Below are positions 24,569 to 36,125 of a stretch of 64,000 bases of DNA, piece by piece. This DNA is from Pestalotiopsis fici W106-1 (taxonomy: Eukaryota > Ascomycota > Sordariomycetes > Amphisphaeriales > Sporocadaceae). The translations under genes and the position numbers were made by a program. The notes below the pieces were generated by a model that did no database searches, was not told the origin of the DNA, and saw nothing but the letters and a program-made list of their open reading frames with translations. The stretch is from the NCBI RefSeq assembly GCF_000516985.1, contig NW_006917095.1, forward strand, positions 1,117,449-1,181,448, given 5' to 3'. Position 1 is the stretch's first letter, and each line of letters starts with the position of its first letter.

Positions 24569-26003
24569 ATGGCGGCTCAGGACCCCAGTCTATCGACTGA
24601 GAGTAATGGCGGCCCTCTCGTTAGCACCGCCGCCGCCTTTCTTGCTCTCAGTTGGGTGTCGGTCCTTCTGCGAACATATGTGCGGGCCATAATGTTGAAG
24701 GGATTCCAGGCCGACGACTGGTTCATGGTGATTGCACAGGTACGTCGGCTTATTTCTCTCGACTGCAGCGCTTAGACATACTCATTCCTTGTTACCGATA
24801 GATCAACTTTACAATAAGCTGTATATTCATATTTAAAGGCGCTTATTATGGCATTGGACGGCATAACAAGTCTCTCGATCAGCTTGACGAGATCGAGGGC
24901 CTCAAATACCAAGCCTTGGCTACGGCGACCTACGTCGCAAACATGATGTTCATCAAGCTATCAATAGCAATCTTTCTTTTGCGGCTGGCGACCCAACGGC
25001 GGTACAAGTTCACCATCTACGGGAGTATATTCGTCGTCAGCATTTGGAGCATCGTGCTCTTCTTTTGGAATCTGTTCCAATGCCACCCTGTCGAGGCACA
25101 ATGGGACTATAGGATCTTAGACAACGACAAAACGGCGTTTTGTGTGTCAGCCGACCAAATTGTCGACGCTGCATATTCTCTCAGCGTCATGTCGATCCTG
25201 TCGGACTGGTTCTTTGCACTTATACCGATCCCCATGGTTTGGCATGTCAAGATGACAAAACAGGCCAAGACGACGGTAGTAATGGTTCTCGGGTTGGGAG
25301 TGTTTGCCAGCGTTGCGACACTGATCCGGATCAAGTTTCTCGCTGATTTAACTCAGCTTGACGATCTTTTATGCAAGTCTACAATGTCCTCTCTGGCCAA
25401 CCAGGAAATAACAAAGCTAACAACTCCCAAGTTGCCACGACCGACACGATGATATGGACGATTGTCGAACCGGGCGTGGCCATTATCGCGTCAAGCCTCA
25501 TTACGATTCGACCCCTTCTCCGCGCGTGGAGGGTAAGGGGTTTCCAAAGTACGGAAAATACCAAACGAACCGGTGGCATATCGAATGGGCACATGAACAG
25601 GTCAGGCGTGATGCCAGGCTTTGGCTCAAAGAACGGGACGACTATAGACGTCGAAGCTGCTCAGAGCAGCCGAGATGAACTGTCCTCGGGCACAGAGATG
25701 GATGACCAGAAGCCAAATCCCAGATTCTTGTCACCCATTGCCGAAGCAAGTCACAAAGATTTCGATATCGCGGATGACTCGGCGACTGCCAAGCTCACGA
25801 TTGGCCTACATCATCGCCGTTCAGAAGTGCCCAGCGAAATGTACATCATTGAAGGGCCGCCGTCACCGCAAATGCCAGGACACACCATGTATAACGATAC
25901 CTGGTCTTCACGACACTCGGCGACCTCTTCCGATGTGGAGCTTGCAACAATGGAGCCCGTAAAGCAATCCGACGGCCGCATCGGCCTCGGATCTCCGCGC
26001 TAA
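24569..26003 (+). CDS. Pth11/rhodopsin-like seven-helix membrane protein (no CFEM domain)
   Basis: Three exons: 24569-24739, 24802-25372 and 25432-26003 (437 aa). It starts MAAQDPSLSTESNGG and then follows the fungal 'rhodopsin domain' pattern: LALSWVSVLLRTYVRAIMLK, GFQADDWFMVIAQ, KSLDQLDEIEGLKYQ, FFWNLFQCHPVEAQWDY, SILSDWFFALIPIPMVW and DTMIWTIVEPGVAIIASS. Seven hydrophobic segments can be counted, followed by an acidic/Ser-rich cytosolic tail of about 150 residues. There is no N-terminal CFEM cysteine module. Relatives are G-protein-coupled-receptor-like proteins such as Pth11, mostly of unknown ligand. The second intron appears to use GC..AG (GCAAGT donor at 25373, branch CTAAC, acceptor at 25431); without it the DTMIWT block is out of frame. 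Confidence 0.85.
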
Positions 26004-27880
26004 TAAAGTGGATGGAGAAAAATAAAATCAAGAGCAAGAGCGGAATCACAAGGTCTTTTTTTTTTCTTTCAATGAGGCTTCAATTACGTAATAAATGTCT
26101 AGATATTTACAGGGACGCGTTATAAAAGCAGTGGGCAAGGGATCGAATCAAGGACTTGGAGAGGCGGCGTACCAGAAAGGTTATAGATACCCCAAGAGTT
26201 GAGAACAAGGTATGGAATTTCTCAATTTAGAGATGAGAAGAAATAGCGAATGACCAGCAAAGAACACAAATGAATAATTCTGTCGACTCCACGGCCCTTT
26301 CACTCCGCCCATGAAAGTCTTTGCTGAGTTTGTACCTGGCTTTGCCCACTTTCAACTCCAACGAGCTATACTATGTACGGAGCAGGGAAGGAAGAGAAGA
26401 AAAAAAAAAAAAAAAAAAAATAAAAAGATCTGCATGACAATGTCACGTTGCACTTTCCGAAGAGTATACCGAAAATAAACCTTGGCCAGCATTTATACAT
26501 CCACTTCAGAATGGGGGCCATGGCCAATGCTTTTTCCTTTTTTTTTTTTTTCTTCCTTCAAAGAGGCGGCCAAGGTTCCGGCTTGACGTGCTATTACACC
26601 TGCATGAGTACATAATTGGCAAAATACCTAGTATACGTCCCCAGTTGATGACAAGGACCTGGGAGCGATGCAAGAGTCTCCATTGACTCCACAACAGACA
26701 TGCAAAGAAGAACGCCAAATCTGCATGTCAACAAATGTCAAAGCAACCAAAAGAAAAACGTGTCGTAGTACTTACTAGTTTCAAAACGGTGCGGCGGTAA
26801 TGTCTATGCGTGGCTCCAGAGCGGAAAGACGAGAGATTTTCAATGACTGTATTCTTACAAATGTCCATCCCTGACCGAGAACTCTCAGGTATTCTACCTT
26901 GACGATGAAGAAACGCGCTCCGCCCAACAAGAAAGTGGAGATGGTCTGGCTTACTGGCCTGGGCTGTTTGTCCACAAAAAACTAGAGGTTTCGCGGAGCA
27001 GTCGTCCCTTTACAGATTTTATACTGGGGACAACAATAACAAACAGATGCAGGGGCAAGCCAAAGAGAAGCAAGATCTTCTGTGGTTACCGTTTCAGCCT
27101 TTCTCTGCTTTGTTTATTTCGGAGGTAATCAGATATGCCACAGGGTGTTTATTCACAAATCAATTAACGACTGGGCTGGTTGGTAATTTGTGGAGAATAT
27201 GTAGATTGTATACTACGCAGTAATCTCTAGAAACTCGACAATGACTGACGACTGCGTGTTTGCGAACCCTGGCGCCTACACACATACATCAGAGAACCCC
27301 GTATCGTGATGCAACCATGTCAACGCAAGCCTCATGCTTGACTTGCTTGGGATTCAGGTCTTGCAGGTGCAGTGCTTGTGGGTATTATGTCAGGTGGGTA
27401 TTTTTGTTTTCTGACAGCTACTTGTCTAAACATGTAGCCTAGCCGCAAATCGTAAATCGAGGTCTGATGGCCAACACAAATACGGCACCGAGAAAACCTC
27501 AGGCTGGAATAGGCTACCGGCTTAGTGGAGAAGATGACTTGCGGATCTGCCATGGCTGAAGAGGGCTGTTTCAGGGCATGCGAGCCGCGAGCGGACAGGC
27601 AGACATGATATGGGTATTGTCCTATGTCGATTTTCCTGGGTACTTTTAAATTGTATGCTGCATGCCGAGACCCCTTGTTTCTAGTGGCGTACTGGTTGTA
27701 ATCGTCATCCAAGTCGAGGAGCTGGCGCAGCAAAAACGTTGTTCTATGTGATGCTCGTCACTGGTATATGATGGCGAGTTCGTAGTCGTCACAAGCACCA
27801 GGATTCTGCTAGGATGTTGCACAGCCGTTGCTGAAATGGCATGTGAACCGATATTTCCATAGCATAGGGGCATGGACCAC
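26004..27880. other. Intergenic region with long homopolymers
   Basis: Convergent spacer between the receptor-like gene (+) and RPC53 (-). It holds a 21-nt A run at 26400-26420 and a T-rich run near 26536-26551. Open frames in it are short and show no family pattern. Confidence 0.5.
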
Positions 27881-29506
27881 TTATACCCAAAGACCCAGAG
27901 AGTCCAGGTCCGGGTTCCATTCGTCTTCTTCCTGGAAGACTGGGGTGGCGACAAATTTGCCATACACGTTGCCCATACCTGTAGCCTTTCCTGGATTCTC
28001 GCCATCCTGCTCGTCCACAATGATTGCTGTCGTCAAACAATCCGTATCGGCAGCGATGCCCAAGTCCAATATCCTGCCACCCCAATCCAATTCTATCTTG
28101 CCAGACTTTCTGACGTTGAGTCTTCCAATGTAACCACCCTGGGGTGGAAGAGCGGAGTTGGTTGCGACGGCCCCTGATGTACCCGGCTCTGCCTTGATTC
28201 TTAGACCGTTTGACATGGACTCATCCTCGGCTTCTACCACCTCTGTTCCGTCCTCGTTGACATATAGCAATGGCGGAAGTACTGGCGGAAACTGAAATAG
28301 GAATAGCTGATTGTCTTTGGCTTGTGTTTCACCCTCTTTGAGAGTAAGTGCTTCGAGGAGTGTTGCGGCGTCGAGTGCTGCCGACTGTAGCTCTGTATCT
28401 TGCATTGCCTTTGCCCGTTTCCTTTCCTTAGCCTTGATCTTAGCATCCAATTCGGGGTCTTGTTGTGCGAGCGGCTTCTTCTGTAACTCTGGCGAGGGCG
28501 GCGCCTTGGGCTTGGCTGGTATGGCATCAATGTCCATGACATCGTCTTCTGCTGAACCTGGCTCTGGCTTAACCTTGACACTATCCTCTTCAGCGGTCTT
28601 GGGACCCTCGTTCCACACTTCATTGTCGTCGGTCATTTGCATATCGCGTGGCAGAGCACCAATTTGCTCGCTGACGAACAATTCGTCATCGTCATCGTCT
28701 TCTTGCTCATCAGCCTCAAGCTCAGCGCTCGTAGCGACTTTGAGCTCTTCTTGCTTATGTTCGACTCTAACGATACCGACCGGCAGAAAGCCAGGGGACT
28801 TGGAACCGTTTGCAAGGCTGACTTCGGGGGTTGCACTGGCCCGCAGTGTGTCGACATTGACTCGTAAATCGTTGACTCGGCGATCGTGATACCTAGGCCC
28901 CCAGTTTGAGCCACCTTCGCTTTTAGCTCCATGTCCTCCCCATGAACCGCCGCCCTGTTTAAGCATATCTGCCAAATAGTCAGTCAGCAACTCGGACGGA
29001 TCAAGATGAACAGGCACAGTCGAGTCAGACATACCTTGACCAACACCTGAAAAGACACCATGGCCAGTAACGGTTCTCCGCATGAATCCAGCATCACCTC
29101 TGCCGCGGCCTCCGGCGCCTCGTCGAGCTCTGCGATCAGCCGCCCTTTGTTCCTTTTCCTCAACCTTGATCTTGGCGGCCAAGTCTCGGGTCCGCTCATC
29201 CTCGAGCTTCTGCCGCTCGGCAGCGTCTCTTCTGACGGCTTTGGGTTTGAATCTCGCGCCGCGAAGCGACGGAGCGGGTGTGGAGGCGGCAGAGTTGGGC
29301 GCAGACTGGCTGGATTCTATCGTGACGGCGCGCGCTGCCGAGCTTCCTGGTGCCAACGCAGGCACGCTGCCGGGAATGGATGCGCCGTCATCGCCGCCTT
29401 CAATTGAAGGACGAGTTGAAGGAGCTGCTGCTGTCGCCGAGGCACCGCGAGCGCCGCGGCCTGAGCGAGCGCCCCTGCCTCCCCGTGTGCTACCGCGAGA
29501 AGACAT
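27881..29506 (-). CDS. RPC53: RNA polymerase III subunit RPC53 (RPC4)
   Basis: Start ATG 29506. The best model has two exons, 29035-29506 and 27881-28968 (519 aa), with a 66-bp intron that is an exact multiple of three. The N-terminus is an RG-rich stretch (SSRGSTRGGRGARSGRG). The middle is acidic and charged, including KPKAVRRDAAERQ, RRVNDLRVNVDTL and FVSEQIGALPRDMQ. The C-terminal RPC4 domain has IGRLNVRKSGKIELDWGG and ends WNPDLDSLGLWV. In yeast, Rpc53 pairs with Rpc37 in a TFIIF-like dimer that acts in initiation and termination on tRNA and 5S genes in the nucleus. Reading through the intron would add 22 residues with no stop. Confidence 0.88.
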   Translation of the reverse strand: MSSRGSTRGGRGARSGRGARGASATAAAPSTRPSIEGGDDGASIPGSVPALAPGSSAARAVTIESSQSAPNSAASTPAPSLRGARFKPKAVRRDAAERQKLEDERTRDLAAKIKVEEKEQRAADRRARRGAGGRGRGDAGFMRRTVTGHGVFSGVGQGMSDSTVPVHLDPSELLTDYLADMLKQGGGSWGGHGAKSEGGSNWGPRYHDRRVNDLRVNVDTLRASATPEVSLANGSKSPGFLPVGIVRVEHKQEELKVATSAELEADEQEDDDDDELFVSEQIGALPRDMQMTDDNEVWNEGPKTAEEDSVKVKPEPGSAEDDVMDIDAIPAKPKAPPSPELQKKPLAQQDPELDAKIKAKERKRAKAMQDTELQSAALDAATLLEALTLKEGETQAKDNQLFLFQFPPVLPPLLYVNEDGTEVVEAEDESMSNGLRIKAEPGTSGAVATNSALPPQGGYIGRLNVRKSGKIELDWGGRILDLGIAADTDCLTTAIIVDEQDGENPGKATGMGNVYGKFVATPVFQEEDEWNPDLDSLGLWV

Positions 29507-30528
29507 TGTGGCTGACCATTGGTACTGAGAAAGCTGTTGCTGCAACCGATCTTTTTTCGGTATCGGGGCGCAAATGTTAGAAGCAAAAGACTTATCGGTG
29601 GGGTGACTCGATAGATGTGGGGTTCGTCATCGCTCTAGAAACTTTTTGGTGGGGGACGAGATGTGTTATTACTAGTAATCACTTACAGAAAGACACTGGA
29701 AATGGATATGATAAGAGAGGAAAGACAAGTCCAAGTAAAGAAAACACTACCATATGGGTACATTGTCGATTCTTGTAAAAGAAAAGACGTCCTTGTTATC
29801 TTGCTACCGACGTTTAAATGATTGGTCAGTCATTGTACACCTCTCCAATTGATCGCACTTTCCAACATTTACCGCGGAGCGATAGTTCCTGATACTGAGG
29901 GTAAATGCGATGATGCTTGGTAACTGACTACCTATATATAATATACCTGGCGAGTTTCAACTCAGATGGTTTTCTCAACAAACTACTATACAACTATATA
30001 TAGATTGAGTTCCATCAGCAAATATCTTCTTCAATCGTACAACTAGGACGAACAGTGTTGTCTATTCATCGCGAGTGATTTAGTGCATGTAAACTGGCAA
30101 ACCTGGACCATGCTTATGAATTGCGGCAGTTCTAATGTCTCTTTCCGATCCAAGACTTGGTTCGTCTGTATTTGAGTTTTTCAGGACCGATATAGGCCTT
30201 TTGCATCGCATTCTCGGCTTCTTTTTCATGAAGCGGTCATCGTCTGATCAGCGGCGGCACTGGTCTCGCTTTCGATGCTATTCCCGGGTGCCTCTCCCTT
30301 TGAGCATAGAAACCACTTAAACAATATAGAGTGCACTTTATGTAGATAATAAGCAGTGGCCACGTGTTCAAGTCCCCATGAGACAGTCGAAAATGTTGAC
30401 CCGGGGTAAATTTTCTCAATGATCATCCAAGGCCGTAGCGATTCTGTTCCAGATATGAGAGGCATTCTTGATAGAATATCTTCGTTTGAAGTTGGAAAAC
30501 AATTAATGAGTCCTCGCGAGATAATACC
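29507..30528. other. Intergenic region
   Basis: RPC53 upstream region and UreD 3' flank. AT-rich around 29930-30020. No gene seen. Confidence 0.5.
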
Positions 30529-31515
30529 TCATCGAACACACATCAAGGCATCGTCGCCGAATTCAGACACGACACTGCCTTGTTGCATGAGCATGGAACC
30601 GATCCAGTTTCTGCCACCTTCGACGGTCGCTGACCCGAACTTGACGATCACGCAGCCTCTGACTTGTGCTGCAGACCAAAGAACCTTGTCTATTGACTCC
30701 TGCTGAAGTCTGACTGCACGCCACTTCTCAAGCGGAGAGCGAGTCGCCTCTTCCGCCTTTTCTTTTGCAGACCGGAAGTCTCTGGACCCAAGTCTGGGCA
30801 GCGCAGCAAACTCCGATAAGAAAAATTCTCCGAGGGCCTGGGTCAAAGGACCTCGAAGTAGCAGTGTGCCGAAGATGGCATGGCAGTGCATGATATCTCG
30901 GAGTGGCTTCGGGTGTGCCGAGCCTCCCGTCCCGTCCAGGTTGACAGTATCGCGCACGAGTAGCCTGTTCTTCACGGACTTGGACGAGCTGGCCGCCCAG
31001 ATTTCATTGCGACCGATCCATCTGTCAAGGTCCCAGTTTTCACCACGAGCCGAGCGCCCATGAGTCACCCAGTCCAACATACACAAGGATGCCGTTCCAT
31101 GCAAGGTAAATATCTGCGTCTGCTCATAGTTGCTTCCTTCAAAGGGTTGCACCGGGTCCGGTAGAAGACAGAGGGCACCGCCGTCCTGTATGTCCACGTG
31201 CAAGGCTTGCCTGGTCACGATACCCGACGTCGTCGGCTTGAATATCTTGGTATGACCTTGTGTGACAAGAGTCAGCCTGGCATTTTGCTCGATATCAATT
31301 GCAAGGTTGATTTGATCTCCGCCGACCAAACCACCGCCATATGACAGAAGAAAGACCAGGACACTCTTCTGATCGGCCTTGAATGCGGGTGATATAAGTT
31401 TCAGCGGATACTGATACGTAATGCTTTCGAGTGCTGAAACTTGGCTGGGCAGAAGTCTAACGACTATTCGTCCTTCTCCGGCTGCGGACAAGGACTTGGG
31501 GAAGGGAGAGTTCAT
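30529..31515 (-). CDS. ureD: Urease accessory protein UreD
   Basis: Single exon, 328 aa, ATG at 31515 and TGA at 30529. Recognisable blocks are VFLLSYGGGLVGGDQINL, LTLVTQGHTKIFKP, LLPDPVQPFEGSNYEQTQ and DWVTHGRSARGENWDL, in the order and spacing of the UreD family. UreD (UreH) forms a complex with UreF and UreG on apo-urease and lets nickel and CO2 reach the active site; in fungi this is cytosolic. No other urease gene lies in the window. The upstream side is divergent from SCC3. Length is normal for fungal UreD. Confidence 0.92.
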   Translation of the reverse strand: MNSPFPKSLSAAGEGRIVVRLLPSQVSALESITYQYPLKLISPAFKADQKSVLVFLLSYGGGLVGGDQINLAIDIEQNARLTLVTQGHTKIFKPTTSGIVTRQALHVDIQDGGALCLLPDPVQPFEGSNYEQTQIFTLHGTASLCMLDWVTHGRSARGENWDLDRWIGRNEIWAASSSKSVKNRLLVRDTVNLDGTGGSAHPKPLRDIMHCHAIFGTLLLRGPLTQALGEFFLSEFAALPRLGSRDFRSAKEKAEEATRSPLEKWRAVRLQQESIDKVLWSAAQVRGCVIVKFGSATVEGGRNWIGSMLMQQGSVVSEFGDDALMCVR

Positions 31516-32499
31516 TGCTCAGATGATAGTTTGGCCAAGAATTCCGATGAACAGTTTACTGATGCTAATCCGCAGAGGCTGTTGTTGCAGAGCATGCCGA
31601 ATTTGGGGCAATTCCAGAAATATAGCGAAGATTCCGAGATATCGAATAGAAAAGCAAAAATCTTTCATGACATAATTCAACGATCGGACATTATAAATAA
31701 GAGAATGACAATAACGCCGGCGATAAAACTGCAAGCATATAAAGTGGTTAACAAGGTCTTGTTGACAGACCCAGAGAAAAGGTTCGACTATGGAGTGTGG
31801 CATTTTGAGGGACTTACAAGGGTATTATTGCCCTGCTGCTTGGTCCTCAGTGTTCACCATGGCCGGATATGGGAAGATGTCGAGGTGTCCCAATTCTGAT
31901 CACACTGAGGAGCAATGTGGCACATTCATTCAGCTGCATATGCATGTATTTAGCTGCGAGGAGTAGAAGTGAATGGAGGGACGCAGGCTCTCAATGGCTG
32001 GTCATCCAGATTGTCATGCATATACATCCGCATCATGTTCTTCTTTAAATTATATCTTAGACAGAAAAACACGTAACAGTTCCAAGAAGAATTCAATGTC
32101 TTGAAGAGGTAGGCGCATTGCTCTGTTTATCTGTGTAGTCAATCACGCGAATTGGGTAGAGATCTATGTATACTATTTCGGACAGCAAAACCCCATTTCC
32201 CCCCCGCTGGCCGCCTAAAAACCTGGCGACCGTGCACTAAACTGTGATGGGTTGCTAGCGTGTCAGGGGTCAACAGTAGGAACACCCAGCAAGCTTGGGA
32301 AGCAAGTGCTACCTAGCGAATCGGTGCATCCAGCCAAATTCAAGGTTGACTACCCCAAACACGCGGTCCCATCCTCAAATTATCAACCAACTTACCACAC
32401 CACCAACCCCAGAACGCGCTGAGCCACTTCACCACCAAGGCCTCTGTTTGATCCGTCGCCGCCAGGATTATGGTCGCCCATCACTGAAGCTTCACGTAA
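31516..32499. other. Divergent promoter region UreD / SCC3
   Basis: A 984-bp spacer shared by two divergent genes. On the plus strand it contains a 102-codon open frame from ATG 31594 to 31899, whose end resembles the last part of a J domain; see findings. From 32280 the sequence is CA-rich, consistent with the SCC3 leader. Confidence 0.45.
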
Positions 32500-35400
32500 A
32501 TGTCAACAGCTAGAGCGCCCCTCATGGAGAGTGAAGATAACAACGCGACTCCCTCGCCCTCAGCGGCTGAGGCGCGCCGCCGCTCGGGACGCGTCGTGAG
32601 AGCTCCTCAAAAATACATTGAAGAAGTCCATACCGACACGTCGTCCAAGCGCAAGCGGGCGCGCGACCATGATGAAGACGCCGAGAACCATGAGCCAAAC
32701 GATTCCCTGGAGGAAGCCAGCGACGAAGAACCCGCTGAAGACAGCGATGCCGACCTCGTGCCCAGACAGAAGAAGTCAAAGTCCAGAACAAAGAAACCCG
32801 CCGCAAAGAAGCCAAAGATCAATGGCGATGCGCCCGCCGAAGCTGCACCCGCGCAAGCGAAAGCCTTGCAATTGCCACAACGACCCAAGAAATCAGTACG
32901 CGTCGCGATTGCGCGAAAAGACGGCGATGGCCTTTATGGTGAGCATCTCGAAATGCCCATTCGCACTTCCTTCTTACGAATTTGTGCTAACACCGCAGAA
33001 GCCGAGATCTTCAGCTCTGGAGACACACCCAACGATGTGGCCGCCCATTGGTTCCAGCGATATGTTGAGAACGACGCTGCAGCCTTGACGGACTTGGTTA
33101 ACTGCGTGTTGCTTGCAACAGGTTGCGACCAGTCCTTGACCGAGGATGATATTCGTGATCCAGAGAACTCAGCAAATAAGCTCTCAGAACTGGAGGAAGC
33201 CTTCGAGCAGGTAGGACAACTTGCGTACTTTCTATGACGTTGAACTCTGCTAACTAGCCTGCACCACAGACAAGTATATCGGAGTACCCCCTGATCTCCA
33301 GAGCCAAGAGCAGCAAGGACTTCCGGCAGCAGTTGATTGCATTCTTTGATTCGCTTATCGCTCTGCTTCACCAAACCGACACGCTCTATCAAGACACCGA
33401 GCTATTGGACAACATTCAGCGTTGGATTGGTATCATGTCATCCTCCTCCCTCCGCCCATTCCGGCATACCGCCACAACTATCGGACTTGCTTTGCTGGGC
33501 GCAATGGTCACGGTGACGAGACAATTAGACGATCGAATTAGCAAGTCGAGTCAAGCTCTCCAAGCCGAATCCAGCCGAAGAGGCAAGAACAAGGGGCTAA
33601 TAGCGAACACGCAAAAGGCCCTGGATACGGCAAATGAAAACCGCCAATTGATTGATGAGAAGGTCAAGGAATTTTTCGACATCATTTTTGTCCACCGTTA
33701 TCGTGACATCGATGCCAAGATTCGGGCCGAATGTATCGAGGCGCTTGGTGACTGGATTTGTACCTTGCCCACGGTTTATATGGCCCCAGAGTACCTACGG
33801 TACTTGGGATGGCTTCTTTCTGATGTAGCTCCTACGACACGCTTGGAGGTGCTGAAGCAACTGGGTCGTGTCCTTAAGCGCGATGCCGGAAAACTTGCGC
33901 ACTTCATCGACAGGTTCAGACCCCGCTTGGTAGAGATGGCAACCAAGGACCACGATCTATCAGTCCGCGTTGCCGCTGTTAGCGTCGTTGACATTTTGCG
34001 ATCATCAGGCATGCTCGAGCCACAGGAGATTGACAGCATTTGCAAGCTGCTTTTCGAAGCTGAACCAAGGGTCCGCAAAGCCGTCGTTCCTTTCTTTGTT
34101 GAACTGATAGAAGAGGTAATTGTCAACAAGATCGACGAAATAGGCGGAAGTGAGGCCCTTGATGAGGTTTTTGGTGACGGATCAGAGGCAGATTACGATC
34201 AACTGCACAAGGTCTGGATCAACGTCAAAGCCCTGGCAGAGAATTTGGCGGTGTACAATGCACAATTGGATGAAGAGCAAGACGAACTTCGCCATGGCCT
34301 GGATGTGGCAGCCGAGGTTGTCAATGCCAACATACCCGAGAGTCGAATTATCCTAGCAACTCAAGCTCTATATGAGAAGATGCCAGAGATCAGCAACTGG
34401 CAAAGTCTTGCCGGTTATCTTCTATTCGACCATACGACGAGCTCAAAATCCAGATCCAAATCCAAGGGCAACTCAATCGAGGCGGCAACTCGCAAGGCGG
34501 TTGCACCTACGTCTGAAGAAGAGTCAATTCTCGTCGAGGTTCTTGCTACTGCTGTCAAGGAAAGCCTCACACAGTCGAACGAACATGACCGATCCAGGAA
34601 GCGGACTGGACGCCTTGATATCGACGGGCAAGAGGACACAGGCGTGCAACTTGCAGATATCATCCCCAGATTGCTCAATAAGTATGGTTCGGATCCCCAT
34701 CTTGCTAGCGTAATCCTGCGATTGGAGCACTATCTCGATCTGGATGTATTCCGGCAACTTCGCCAAAATTCGGCAACATACGACAAGCTGCTAGATGCAG
34801 TCACGGTCCAGTTTAATCGCCACGTAGATCAGGCGGTCCTCAACGAGGCAGCCACTGCACTGCTACACGCAAGACGTTACGACGAGCTAGAGGAACTGAC
34901 GGATAGCAAGCTGGCTGTTCTCTGGGACAACAGCTTGAATGCCTTGAGGACGTTTGAAAAGACCTGCGAGCTATCAGTGCGCGGAAACCTGGATCGCGCT
35001 GGTCTCGCTGAACTGGCCAACGTTTTGAAAAAGATCAGCAGTCTGACTGCCATATCGGATTGCGTTGATGTTCTTGAAGCTCCAGGAACTGCTGATGACT
35101 TCAACGACCCAATCATCAAGATTCTGGTTGACATTGTACATCGAGGCCTTCTGAAGGAGCCCGATGACCACCTTGATGACCCGGAAGATGAGGTCGTAGC
35201 ATTTGCCATCAAGTCCTGCCTTGTCTATTTCATGTGGAAAGTGTCAAGATTGAAGACTGCGTTACAAAAAGAGGAGGACATTCCGAACGAAGAGGCCAGC
35301 AACCTCGTTCATTTACGCAAGACGTTTGTGACCAACTTGATCCATACGTTTTCTTCTCGTGGATTCAATGACGACCTCCGTCTCTCTGCCACGGGAACAG

Positions 35401-36125
35401 CCTGCGATACTTGCGCCCTCTTCGTCTTCCTTCGACCTTACATCAAGGGTCCACAAGCCGCCAAGTATGGAAAGCTGAAGGGTCTCTTAGAGGAACTGCC
35501 CTCGGGCTTGATACCTGCTGAGATCATTCCGATTTTTGATGCTGCTGAACGGGCATATGCGCAACGCGCCAATAAAGCCAAAAACCTCGCGACGGCCGAC
35601 GATGAGGATTCAGTCAACGATGATGATGCGCCGCCGGAGGATGACGAGGATGAGGAGCTCACTGGACAAGAGAAGCAGGCAGCAGAGCTCAAAGCGGAAA
35701 AGATCCTTTGCGACTTAACAGGCAGACTTGTGCTAGGCATAATTGCCAAAGTCGTCGATGCTACAGGCCCTCATGCTGGAAAACTAAAGAAGCGCATCCT
35801 CCGCAACAAGACTAAGTTGGGCCCCAATTTCAAGGAAGTCGTTGCCTTCCTGGATGAAGATCACCTCAAGGAGATGCGTGGAGAGGGCAAGAAAAGGTCT
35901 GCACCAAAGAAGAAGGAAGGCACACAGAAGCCTGCAAAGAGTGCAGAGCTGGTAATCGACGAAGATGACGAAAGCGACAATCCGTTTGGCGAAGACGAAC
36001 CAGAGGAAGGTACGGAGCAGGATCTTCGGAACAGAGAATTACTTGATGACCCAATCGAAGACGACGATGAGGACGATGAGAGGCCACCAGAGCCAATGGA
36101 GGAGGATAGCGTGATAGGTGACTGA
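32500..36125 (+). CDS. SCC3: Cohesin subunit SCC3/STAG (Psc3-like)
   Basis: Three exons: 32500-32938, 32999-33210 and 33270-36125 (1168 aa). The 60-bp first intron is a multiple of three and has a GCTAAC branch site; skipping its removal keeps the frame open. The N-terminal 130 residues are basic and acidic with likely nuclear localisation clusters (SSKRKRARD, KKSKSRTKKPAAKKPK). Then comes the STAG region: DVAAHWFQRYVENDAAAL, SKDFRQQLIAFFDSLIALL and IQRWIGIMSSSSLRPFRHTA. The stromalin conserved domain follows (FFDIIFVHRYRDIDAKIRAE, YLRYLGWLLSDV). HEAT-like helices fill the rest. The C-terminus is very acidic (DDDEDDERPPEPMEED). SCC3 binds the Scc1 kleisin and DNA and is needed for cohesin loading and sister-chromatid cohesion. 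Confidence 0.93.

Noticed and set aside
28311..28889. 192-codon Ser-rich frame antisense to RPC53
   Set aside because: The serine runs are the reverse complement of the acidic and charged stretches of RPC53; a shadow frame.
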